Source: Cellulomonas sp. URHE0023 (GTDB taxonomy: Bacteria > Actinomycetota > Actinomycetes > Actinomycetales > Cellulomonadaceae). From it: DNA of 64,000 bases. Shown here piece after piece: positions 35,985-43,991 of the stretch. Where the stretch lies: the NCBI RefSeq assembly GCF_000688475.1, contig NZ_JIAN01000008.1, positions 1 through 64,000 of the forward strand, read 5' to 3'. Numbering within the stretch: position 1 is the stretch's first letter; every line of letters begins with the position of its first letter. The notes below the pieces were generated by a model that worked only from the letters and a program-made list of their open reading frames with translations, was not told the DNA's origin and did no database searches. Made by a program: the position numbers and the translations under genes.

Positions 35985-36706
35985 TGCGCAGTCTATCTAA
36001 GGCGGACGTCCCCGCTACTATTCGCGATAAGAAGGCTGAGCTCACGAGCAGCTACATCGCTTCGGAAGGGCGCACTGTTCCGTGGAAGGCACGAGACATC
36101 GTCGCCTCGCTGGCCGTGGAGACGAGTGACAAGTGCGCATACTGTGAGAGTCGCGTTGGGGCTGTTGCGTGGACGCATGTGGAGCACATCAAGCCAAAGT
36201 CGCTCTTTCCGGAACTTGTGGTCGACTGGGCCAACCTTACGCTGGCTTGCCCGCGGTGCAACCAGTACAAAGGCGACTACCACTCCGACGAGCATCCGCT
36301 AATGAACCCGTATACGGATTCGCCGGAGGCCCATCTCCTCTACTTCTTCGGAATGGTCCGGGCTCGCCCTGGCGACCAGCTCGCGTCCGATACAATTCGC
36401 ATTCTTCGTTTGCATAGGCTAGAGCTCCAAGACCGGAGAGTTGCCGCGGTGGAGCGTGTGGACTCCCTTGTCCACGACTGGGCGCGTGCGGACGGACCGC
36501 TAAAGGAGGCGATCGAGGAACTCATCGCTGAGCATTTGGAGGATGGTGCGGAGTACGCCGCTTCGATTCGAGCCTATCTAGATTCCGTCGGATTCGAGCC
36601 GAGCGCCCGCGTGGCGCCGCCCGCGTTCACGTCGGCTGCTTCTGGGCAGGTGGCGGGGGATGCGCCAGCTCATCACGGGCCGCAGCCCGCGACGGGGGAG
36701 CGCTGA
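35984..36706 (+). CDS. ptuB: Septu-like HNH endonuclease (PtuB-type)
   Basis: The 240-residue protein carries an HNH/zinc module: C51xxC54, then VEHIKPKS (E67, H68), WANLTLACPRC with the Asn at 84 and C89xxC92, and NQYKGD. This arrangement is that of PtuB and of the HNH effector of Ec78-type retrons. No reverse transcriptase or msr/msd is nearby, so a Septu-type role is favoured. It would cut DNA (or tRNA, as in the retron version) when the ATPase is triggered by phage. The last 40 residues are Ala/Pro-rich and probably flexible. Confidence 0.83.
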   Translation: MRSLSKADVPATIRDKKAELTSSYIASEGRTVPWKARDIVASLAVETSDKCAYCESRVGAVAWTHVEHIKPKSLFPELVVDWANLTLACPRCNQYKGDYHSDEHPLMNPYTDSPEAHLLYFFGMVRARPGDQLASDTIRILRLHRLELQDRRVAAVERVDSLVHDWARADGPLKEAIEELIAEHLEDGAEYAASIRAYLDSVGFEPSARVAPPAFTSAASGQVAGDAPAHHGPQPATGER

Positions 36707-36935
36707 GGGACACGCTGCTAGCGCTCTTCCCCCGCAGCTTCCAGGTTCGATCAACGCCGCGAGACCGGGCGGGCACAGTGCCGTACGGCGCTTCACGCCG
36801 TTGCCGTATGGCACATCACGCCGCAATCGCATCGGGCTCGGGCCCCTACAGGCGAGCTTGTCCTCGCATCGAGGCCCGGACAGCAGTCGAGCGCGGCTCA
36901 CCCGAACGGGTACGGGGTCGTCGTGGTCCCCTCGC

Positions 36936-36941
36936 TAAGAT
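36936..36941 (+). promoter_or_regulatory. -10 element of the ATPase-kinase gene
   Basis: TAAGAT ends 6 bases before the GTG at 36948, and no Shine-Dalgarno is present. The gene therefore seems to have its own leaderless promoter, separate from the Septu-like pair. Confidence 0.5.
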
Positions 36942-36947
36942 CAACTC

Positions 36948-39371
36948 GTGACGATTGACGCCCGCGATCTCCGCCGTTTCGTCCTTCAGGATGATCCCGA
37001 GCATGGAAAAGGGCGGCGCGGCGAGGTCGTCGAAGCGATAAGTCGCTCCTCATTCAGCATCGAGTACGTCCACGTCCCATTCCCGTATGCCACGCCTGCG
37101 GAATTGCGGATCGGTGACACTTTCGGCCTCTTCCTGAAACCGAACCAGTCGGCCAAGCGACTTTTCGGTCTCGATCGAGAGGTTCTCCTCTGGTGCTCTA
37201 CATACGGGCGGTTCCAGGCGAAAGACATCGACGTGCTATTCAAGGTGATGGAGGAAAACGGGACTCGCCTGAGTCGACAATTTGCCATCCTGGTCACTCG
37301 CTATGAGCGGGACGAGAGGAATGTACTCGAGTCAGAGGCGGATCTGGACTCTAGTCTCGTGCACATCTCACTTCAGGAGCTGCGGGCGAACGGCCTTGAC
37401 GCGCTGCTAACGCGCCACCTTTATTCGAGAGACCTCTTCGATGTTTCGGGTGCCGCAGTCCTGGCCGCCGACTTCTTTGGGCGCCGGGATCTCATTGACC
37501 GGCTCGTAAGCGAAGTGGAGGTCGGAACGAATCAGATTGGTGTCTTCGGACTTCGAAAGGTCGGAAAGACCAGCCTTCTCAATCGTTTGGGCGAACGACT
37601 GCGCAACTCCGGAAAGGTTGCCGTCGCCCGGCTGGACCTGCAGTGGTCCACCTCGATCAACGGACGGCCCGAATACACCCTCTGGGCGATGGGTGAAAGC
37701 ATATACGCTTCCCATCGTGCAATACGGTCGATGGGTGACTTTCGATTGTTTGGAAAGTTTGACACGTTCTCGGACATTCCCAGTCCGGACTCGACCTGGG
37801 AATGGTTCGCCCACGACGTGATGGTGATCCTTAGCAAGTCGAGAAGGCGCGTTTGCATCTTGATCGACGAGATCGAACGCATGTTTGAGGCGGCAGAAGA
37901 ACGCGGATTTATTCGCTTCTGGCGCCTACTCCGGGGCCTCGACCAACAGCAACCCGGACGTCTACGGTTTGTTCTAGGCGGTACGAGTCCCCAGTGTGCC
38001 GAGCTCGGGTTGATCAACAACGAAGACAACCCCCTGTTCAACTATCTTCAACTGGAGTATCTAGGGCCCCTACAGAACGAGGACACAGGCAGACTCCTGC
38101 GAACGCTGGGTTCGTCTATGGGTCTAGACTTTGACAACTCAAGTTTGATTTGGGCGCGAAGCCAATGCGGTGGCCACCCGGCGCTCCTCAGGGCCCTTGG
38201 ATCGACAGTCCACGACGCGTACGCCGGACGCGTTGCGCCCGTGCTATTGAACGATGCATCGCTAGCTAGACTTGAGCCGACGCTTGCACGGCGAACCGCT
38301 CCGATTCTTGATCAAATGGTCGCAGCGCTCGAAGATCAGTACCGAACCGAGTTCGATCTCCTTGAGTTGGTCGCCTCTGGCCAACTGTTTCAATATCGTG
38401 AATACGTTGAGATATTTCCGGGTGAGTCGGAGAGGCTGCGCCATTATGGCTTGATCGGCGCAGGCGATACGCCGGTGATAGCGATTCAACAGCTTCATGC
38501 TCACCTAATTCGACGGAAAGAATTGCAGTCAATTCGGATAGCGCCGAGCCGACTCCTATCCTCGGGCTCAGAACTCGGCCCGTGGCGGGTAGAATCATGC
38601 CTCGCGTCCGGGGGGTATGCCGACGTGTACAAGGTCAGGGCGGGCGACTCCGTCGCTGCGGCGAAAGTTTTGCGTGGCGGTCACTTGTCGGCTCTCCAGC
38701 GAGAGGTTGACGCTCTTTCGGCGCTCTCCCATTCCGGCATTGTGCGATTCATGGATTCGTTGCGAGCATCGGACGGCGAACCCTGCCTGATAATGGAGTT
38801 CCTAGAAGGAAAGGATGCCTCCAAGTACTGCATGCCTGCCTCCGCGCCGTCGACTCGTGACTGGTTCCGGTGGATAGCGGAGGTGCTGTCGGCGCTCGAG
38901 TCCATGCACCCTCGAATCGACTACGCTCGTAAGCTCGAGTCGCGGGAGTCGATGAGTAGCACAGAGTTCGAAGAGTGGGGTCGGGCGCGCCACGGCCAGA
39001 TTCATCGAGACATTAAGCCCGAGAACATCATGATCGTGCCGGGGCGCGGTCCCGTGCTCATCGACTTCAACATTGCGGTTCTTGCTGGCGCCCCCGTCTT
39101 GACTTCGTCGTCAACGGCGGGCTACTTGCCGTCGCTGCCGGTGGAGTGGTCGCCCGCATGCGATCTGTACGCCCTCGGAGTGACGTCGCTTGAACTGGCG
39201 GCGGGCACCCGACTCTCGACCTGCTCGTTAGACGAGTTGGTCGAGATCGCTAGGGCGCGGCATGGCGACGCGGTCGGCGATGCAGCCGGTCTCCTTCTCG
39301 CCTCGCCCGGAAGTGGTGCCGGCGCCGCGGCGATTCGTAGAGAGTTCCTGCGGCTACAGCCTGGTCGCTAG
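36948..39371 (+). CDS. STAND/AAA-type ATPase fused to a Ser/Thr protein kinase, candidate defence protein
   Basis: The 807-residue cytoplasmic protein has three parts. Residues 1-170 are an alpha/beta region I cannot assign (VLLWCSTYGRFQ at 79-90). Residues 175-525 are a P-loop NTPase of the STAND/AAA type: FGRRDLIDRL entry, Walker A GLRKVGKTS (201-209), Walker B CILIDEIE (303-310), then a winged-helix-like stretch. Residues 543-750 are a eukaryotic-type kinase: Gly loop ASGGYADVYKV, Lys 573, HRDIKPEN (686-693), metal Asp in DFN (706-708), DLYALGV. Catalytic residues are intact. G+C is low and codons are atypical. It lies in the defence cargo between the Septu-like pair and attR, so an anti-phage role is inferred. 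Confidence 0.85.
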   Translation: MTIDARDLRRFVLQDDPEHGKGRRGEVVEAISRSSFSIEYVHVPFPYATPAELRIGDTFGLFLKPNQSAKRLFGLDREVLLWCSTYGRFQAKDIDVLFKVMEENGTRLSRQFAILVTRYERDERNVLESEADLDSSLVHISLQELRANGLDALLTRHLYSRDLFDVSGAAVLAADFFGRRDLIDRLVSEVEVGTNQIGVFGLRKVGKTSLLNRLGERLRNSGKVAVARLDLQWSTSINGRPEYTLWAMGESIYASHRAIRSMGDFRLFGKFDTFSDIPSPDSTWEWFAHDVMVILSKSRRRVCILIDEIERMFEAAEERGFIRFWRLLRGLDQQQPGRLRFVLGGTSPQCAELGLINNEDNPLFNYLQLEYLGPLQNEDTGRLLRTLGSSMGLDFDNSSLIWARSQCGGHPALLRALGSTVHDAYAGRVAPVLLNDASLARLEPTLARRTAPILDQMVAALEDQYRTEFDLLELVASGQLFQYREYVEIFPGESERLRHYGLIGAGDTPVIAIQQLHAHLIRRKELQSIRIAPSRLLSSGSELGPWRVESCLASGGYADVYKVRAGDSVAAAKVLRGGHLSALQREVDALSALSHSGIVRFMDSLRASDGEPCLIMEFLEGKDASKYCMPASAPSTRDWFRWIAEVLSALESMHPRIDYARKLESRESMSSTEFEEWGRARHGQIHRDIKPENIMIVPGRGPVLIDFNIAVLAGAPVLTSSSTAGYLPSLPVEWSPACDLYALGVTSLELAAGTRLSTCSLDELVEIARARHGDAVGDAAGLLLASPGSGAGAAAIRREFLRLQPGR

Positions 39372-39563
39372 CCGGCGTCGGCCATCGGAGCTCCGGCGCC
39401 ACTGCGATCTCGAAGCGAACCAGCTAGAGGGCCGCGTCGGTCGGGCAACAGTGCGGGGCACTCCGACTGAGTCGGCAGATTCACCTAGGCCCATGTGTGG
39501 GGCGCGATCATCGGGCTTGTCGGGCGGCGACGACCACGTTCGGAGGAATCCGCCGAACGAGCG

Positions 39564-39583
39564 TGGTCAGCAAATGGTCAGCA
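39564..39583 (+). repeat. Right pair of TGGTCAGCA repeats (candidate integrase arm sites)
   Basis: TGGTCAGCA occurs at 39564-39572 and 39575-39583, with the same 11-base period and orientation as at the left end (27926-27945). The pair ends 82 bases before attR. Confidence 0.7.
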
Positions 39584-39665
39584 CGCGTATTGGATTCCAT
39601 GCACTCTGGGAATTACTCGCGTGTGTTTCCGCAGGCCAGCGCGGTGCAGACCCGTCCAAGCCGAA

Positions 39666-39709
39666 CTCCTAAAGCGGGTGTCGGCAGTTCGAATCTGCCC
39701 AGGCGCACA
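39666..39709 (+). other. attR core: 44 bp attachment repeat
   Basis: This is an exact copy of 27812-27855 (tRNA-Arg anticodon loop to 3' end). No acceptor 5' strand or D arm precedes it, so it is not a functional tRNA. Confidence 0.95.
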
Positions 39710-39868
39710 GTGTGTTGGTCTGAGCCAAGCCTGCTCTTCGCCGTGGCATTTGCCCTTTTTAGGCGTCGCGCATATGAGGTAGACGCCGGTTCGGGCTGGC
39801 TCTCCTGATATCCCAGGCCGTTCATTCTCGCGTCGGCCCCGCAGGCCCTCGGCCGGTACGGTGAGCCC

Positions 39869-40711
39869 GTGGCCACGTACTTTGACTCGCGCCAGGATGC
39901 TGAGGCTGGCGTCCCCGCCCAGGCCGGCCTGAGCCCAGCCGCCGCCGTGGTCGCTGCGACGATCAGTGCGGTCTTTGGGCGCGACGTCGCAGCGACTCTG
40001 AGCCCGGTCAATCAGCCACTCACGACGGTTCCCCCTCGCACGGCGATGTACGCCGTCATCGGCGGGTTGCGCTGCTCGCTGTATGCCGACTCGAAGGCCG
40101 TCAACGTGCTGACACCCCGTTCGAACGCTGACAGGCATCTACGGGCTCACGCTCGACACGGCGAGGCCATCGTTCCCAGCCCCCAGGGGGACCCTTTTTA
40201 TGCAGGCGTCCGCTACGCATATGCCGAGGCGGCCGACCGTGCGCCGGAGCTCGCCGACGCGGAGGTCTTAGCGGACGAGGCTGCTGGTCGTGTGCCTCGT
40301 CGGGGGCTCTTGACCTCGGCCGCGGAACGAAAGGCCATCGAAGGGCGAGCCGTACGTGTCACCCAGGAGCATTTGGAAGCGCTCGGTTATCACGTCGAAG
40401 ACGTCGGTGCGTACGAATCCTTCGACCTCGATGTTCGGCGCGGCGAGGAGCGTCTGTTTGTCGAGGTGAAGGGGACGACGACGTCGGGTGACGCGGTCGT
40501 TCTCACGAAGAACGAGGTCGACCTGCATCGCATGCACTACCCCAACAACGCACTCGCGGTCGTCCGCCGGATTGAACTGGACCGTTCCACGGCGCCGCCG
40601 GTCGCCAACGGTGGCGAACTGGTGCTCATCCAGCCTTGGCAGATTGAGGACGAGCGTCTGACGGCCTTGAGCTACCAGTACGTGACCGGAATCAGTGGAT
40701 CGCAGCCATAG
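39869..40711 (+). CDS. DUF3883-domain protein next to the element
   Basis: The 280-residue protein ends in a DUF3883 domain (about 165-270) with FDLDVRRGEERLFVEVKGTT and a following LTKNEVDLHRM. The E-x-K of VEVKGT fits a PD-(D/E)XK nuclease-like core, and DUF3883 is frequent in restriction and defence proteins. The N-terminal 150 residues are not recognised. TACGGT ends 6 bases before the GTG, so it is probably leaderless. It lies outside attR, either as chromosome or as a relic of an earlier insertion. Substrate and role are unknown. Confidence 0.75.
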   Translation: MATYFDSRQDAEAGVPAQAGLSPAAAVVAATISAVFGRDVAATLSPVNQPLTTVPPRTAMYAVIGGLRCSLYADSKAVNVLTPRSNADRHLRAHARHGEAIVPSPQGDPFYAGVRYAYAEAADRAPELADAEVLADEAAGRVPRRGLLTSAAERKAIEGRAVRVTQEHLEALGYHVEDVGAYESFDLDVRRGEERLFVEVKGTTTSGDAVVLTKNEVDLHRMHYPNNALAVVRRIELDRSTAPPVANGGELVLIQPWQIEDERLTALSYQYVTGISGSQP

Positions 40712-40864
40712 ATCGGGCGGCATAGCGGCAGCGCCGCGGGCACTCGACCTGGGGCCACCTCAGCGCGATCGCCTACGACGACGCCCCCGCGCAGCACTGG
40801 CGTTTCTGGTGCGCCGCTCGTTGCTGGCCGGTCGCGCGGCGTGCTCTTCGCTTGTAGAGCCTGA

Positions 40865-41916
40865 TCAGAACCGTGGGTCGCAGGTCCCCTGGCCGAGCAG
40901 GGCCAGACCGGTCAGGTCTCCCGCCTGGAACGTGTTCACGCCGGGCATCGCGGAAGGGCTCATGATCTGGGTGGGGTCGGCGACGTGGTCCAGACCGACC
41001 AGGTGCGCGAGCTCGTGCATGACGATCGTGACGCCCTGCCCGTCGAAAGCCTGGGCGTCCATGACCTGCTCCACGTCGAGCTCGATAACGCCCGTGACGT
41101 TGACCAGTAGCTGCCCGTCTACGGACACCGGTGTCGGTCCGCCAACGCCGACGACGTTGCCGGCAAGCCGCATGTTCTGCGCCTCGGTGTCCCACTCGAT
41201 CAGGACCGGGGCCCACCGGTCGCCGTACAGGGCTGGCTGGGACAGCGGCCGGATGGTGCGCAGCGGAACGCTCTCATTGGTGGCGCCGTCATTGACGAAT
41301 ACCAGCCCGCTCGCTGCTGACACTGCCGAGGCCGCGGCCTCGATCAGGTCGTTGCCGCCAGGTGGTGGCCGGCGGTCCGTGTCACGTAGTGAATCGGGCG
41401 GCACGGGTCCCACGAGACCGGGGTGATGCCGTCGGCTTGGACGTGCAGGAACTTGTACGAGCTCGACATCGAAGCGACGAGCGGCGGGTGCCCGAGCGGA
41501 ACGGTGCCCGCCTCGAATCCGGGCGTGGGGAACCCCATCGCTCTGAGGACGTTCTCGGGGATGGTTGTGCCCACCGGCGTCGGACCTGGCGCGGGGGGCG
41601 CAGGAACGCTGATGCCACCCAGGTCGACGCGCCTATCGAAAACCGGGCTGTGCGTGGTGAACCAAGCCGCTGCACAGAGCACACCCACGACGAACAGGAC
41701 GAGCGTGTTCTGGTACCCGACGGACTGCCGGATGCCACCAGCCGGACGGCGTGCCCCACTCGGTGTCTGCGCGGGCGCCGGAGGCCCAGACACCGTGGGG
41801 TCCTGCCGCCTGAGTGCGGGGACGATCTCTGTGCCAGTGCGGGCTTCGTCCGCGACGCGCTCGGGAACAGGACCAGACGGTGAACGGGGCGCGCCGTCGT
41901 GCGGAATCTCGTTCAC
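40865..41916 (-). pseudogene. Matrixin-like zinc metalloprotease, frameshifted
   Basis: Two overlapping frames make one protein. The N-terminal frame (GTG at 41916, stop near 41344) gives a Pro-rich leader, one membrane helix (TLVLFVVGVLCAAAWF) and the lead-in to a protease, ending WDPCRPIHYVTRTAG. The C-terminal frame resumes with PPPGGNDLIEAA and carries the zinc site HELAHLVGLDH and a Met-turn-like IMSPSAM, ending at 40865. The shift lies within about 41345-41380 and needs one base added or two removed. It is a pseudogene, a sequencing error or, least likely, programmed frameshifting. The intact product would be an external protease of about 350 residues. Confidence 0.8.
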
Positions 41917-42449
41917 AGGCTGGCTCTGCTGCCCTTCAGGTTGGCGTTCGCACTGGTCATCGGCGGACCTGGTTCGGAACTGAAGGCGAATCGCAGCCCA
42001 GGGGTCCGCTTGCAGGTCTGCGACAACCTGCGCGCCGCGACGGTCGGGCTAAGGCGCCCAGCCGGCGTCAGTACGTCGTCGCTCACCGCCAGCCCTGTCG
42101 GAACCCCCTCGCGGCAACCGCTGCGGTTGGCCGTCGCTCATGACGGACTGGCAAGCCGTAGGCGACCTGGGCGTCGGCGCAATGCCGGCGCGCGACCGAG
42201 GCGGACCGCTTGGGCCCCGTCATGCGAGGTCTTCGAACGAGTCGTCGCTTGCGCACCGGCACATCCACCGCCCATCGGCGAAGCCGCGGAGGAGCGCGAT
42301 CCCCGGCCCCGGCGAGCTGGTCGAACGTGGGGGAAGGATGACCGTTCCGGACGGGAAACCGATCCGTAGCCCGCCGCCTTTCCCCTGGGGATCGACGACC
42401 CGGTCATTGTCCGGAGGCGACCGCTCAGAGCGAGTTCTACAGTGCCCGC
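41917..42449. other. Long non-coding stretch after the accretion zone
   Basis: Frames here are open by chance of composition, and none has a supported start or recognisable protein. The only signal is TACAGT at 42438-42443, the -10 of the next gene. It may be decayed sequence. Confidence 0.45.
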
Positions 42450-43625
42450 ATGGCCGTGATCGGGACGGACTGGCGGGTGCTCGATGGCGTGGTGACGGCG
42501 TGGTTCGACGCGCCGTCGCTCACCGAGGGGGCGGCGGTGGCCGCGCGCGTCGCGGAGCTGTCGGACGCGGCCGTGGTCGACGTACGCGCGACGGGCGTGC
42601 GGGTGCGCCTGGACGGAGGCGAAGGCGCCGCGGCGGTGTCAGCGGCCGTGCGGGACCGTGGACTGGTGGCGAACCCCGCTGCCCTGCAGCACCTGAGCGT
42701 GGTGCTCGAGTCCGCGAACCCGACGGCGGTGCGGTCGTTCTGGCAGCGGGCGTTCGACTACGTGCCTGGGCGGGGCGACGATCTGAGGGATCCCTTGCGG
42801 CGCGACCCTGCGATCCGGATCCGGCAGTCCACCGAGACTCGGCCGCTGCGGAACCGGATCCACCTCGACGTGGTGCGGCCGGCCGCAGCGGTGGAGCAGG
42901 CGGATCTTGGTGAGGCGTTCGGACCGTACGGGGTCTGTCACACCGACCCGGACGGCAACGAGGTCGACCTGGTGCCGGGCGACGCGCTCAGCGAGCAGAC
43001 GGGGACAGCCGACTGGCAGGCTGTGTTCAGCGCGATGGCGTGCTACCGCACCACGTCGCGGGAGCAGCAGCGCGACCTGGCCCGCGCGGCCGCGACGCTG
43101 GCGAGCGACGCCGGCTTCCCGTTGCTCATCGACCTGCGCCCTGGGCTCGTGATCCTCGACAGCGGGAAGGACCAGTGGGAGGACGACGTCCACGGCCTGA
43201 CGCTCGACTTCACCGACCTCGCGCAGGATCTTCAGACCGCTGCCCGCGAGGTCGGCGCTGTCGCGGATCCGCGGCTGCCACGCTTCGCGCAGCTCTTCCT
43301 CGACGCTGCCGACGTCACCGCGGTCCGCGCGTTCTGGCTCGCCGCACTCGGGTACATCCCGGACGGGCGAGCCGCGGTGAGCGACATCGACGACCCACGG
43401 CGGGTGAACCCGGTGCTGGTCTTCCAGGAGATCGACGCGTCGGAGACCGAGCGCCGCCGTCAGCGCAACCGCATCCATGTCGAGCTCGCGGTGCCGTCGG
43501 ACCTCGCGCAGACACGTCTCGCCACGGCCGTCGCAGCGGGTGGCCGCGTCCTTGACGCAGCGGAGGGTCGGTGGCGGGTGGCCGACCCCGAGGGCAACGA
43601 GCTGCTGATCGTCAGTGGGGCATGA
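42450..43625 (+). CDS. Double dehydratase-like/VOC (glyoxalase_6) protein
   Basis: The 391-residue protein is an internal duplication. Each half has about 80 residues resembling a pterin-4a-carbinolamine dehydratase-like fold, then a VOC/glyoxalase_6 domain. The repeats are visible as VVLESANPTAVRSFWQRAFDYVPG versus LFLDAADVTAVRAFWLAALGYIPD, and as NRIHLDV...DPDGNEVDLV versus NRIHVEL...DPEGNELLIV. The VOC parts keep the His/Glu positions used for metal. Substrate unknown. TACAGT ends 6 bases before the ATG, so the mRNA is probably leaderless. Confidence 0.8.
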   Translation: MAVIGTDWRVLDGVVTAWFDAPSLTEGAAVAARVAELSDAAVVDVRATGVRVRLDGGEGAAAVSAAVRDRGLVANPAALQHLSVVLESANPTAVRSFWQRAFDYVPGRGDDLRDPLRRDPAIRIRQSTETRPLRNRIHLDVVRPAAAVEQADLGEAFGPYGVCHTDPDGNEVDLVPGDALSEQTGTADWQAVFSAMACYRTTSREQQRDLARAAATLASDAGFPLLIDLRPGLVILDSGKDQWEDDVHGLTLDFTDLAQDLQTAAREVGAVADPRLPRFAQLFLDAADVTAVRAFWLAALGYIPDGRAAVSDIDDPRRVNPVLVFQEIDASETERRRQRNRIHVELAVPSDLAQTRLATAVAAGGRVLDAAEGRWRVADPEGNELLIVSGA

Positions 43626-43991
43626 GGTCGAGGTGGCTCGAAGTCCCTGGGGGTTCGGCAGGTCGGGTCCACCCGTGTGCGCGGTGTGTCGGCCCGCGCC
43701 AGTCGGTCTACGGGGCGCCCAGCGGTAGGCTCCACCTAGGTCGGGACCACGTGTGGCCGCATCCGCGTTCCGCGGCGGTTCTCACGGGCACCCGGCGGTG
43801 TGTCGCCAACGGCGTGAGCACGGCGCCGCGGCGGCGTACGCGGCGATGCCGCACGCGACCGCGCACCCTGGCCGAGCGCGCCGGGCGGGCCGGCGGTTCG
43901 GGACCGGTGACGAGCCCGAGCGTTCGGGTGTGCGCTGGTCGCACGGTGCGCTCTGCCGCGATCGCGGTGCGGATGCTCTGAAGGAGGAGAT
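43626..43991. other. Upstream region of the SNF2-type helicase gene
   Basis: No gene is supported. TAGGCT near 43726 resembles a -10, which would leave a leader of about 250 bases before the helicase start. No known riboswitch was recognised. Confidence 0.35.

Larger units (their letters stand above)
27812..39709. mobile_element. Integrative mobilizable element in tRNA-Arg(CCT), about 11.9 kb
   Basis: The element is bounded by 44 bp direct repeats and encodes a tyrosine integrase, a small excisionase-like protein and a MobF relaxase-helicase. It has no type IV secretion or replication genes, so it should be mobilised by a helper. Pairs of TGGTCAGCA repeats lie near both ends. The cargo right of the relaxase (34608-39371) has visibly lower G+C and less biased third positions than the chromosome. 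It encodes a Septu-like pair and an ATPase-kinase protein. Confidence 0.93.
39372..39868. other. Right end of the mobile element and junction to the chromosome
   Basis: No supported gene. The stretch holds the right TGGTCAGCA pair (39564-39583), the 44 bp attR core (39666-39709) and, at 39857-39862, a TACGGT -10 for the next gene. Confidence 0.7.

Noticed and set aside
34608-36706. Ec78-type retron
   Set aside because: The ATPase and HNH genes would fit, but there is no reverse transcriptase frame and no msr/msd-like RNA gene next to them.
38570-39371. Pseudokinase because the DFG motif reads DFN
   Set aside because: The metal-binding Asp, the HRD Asp, the nucleotide Lys and the catalytic-loop Asn are all present. 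Substitution of the Gly in DFG is tolerated in active kinases.
27926-39583. Repeated TGGTCAGCA as a possible CRISPR-like array
   Set aside because: There are only two 9-base units at each end, with 2-base spacers and no Cas genes. Their symmetry about the element fits arm sites. No CRISPR array was seen anywhere in the window.
41899-42369. Plus-strand open frame in the gap before the VOC protein
   Set aside because: It is biased to Arg/Gly/Pro, has no start signal and no family pattern. It is open only because of high G+C.
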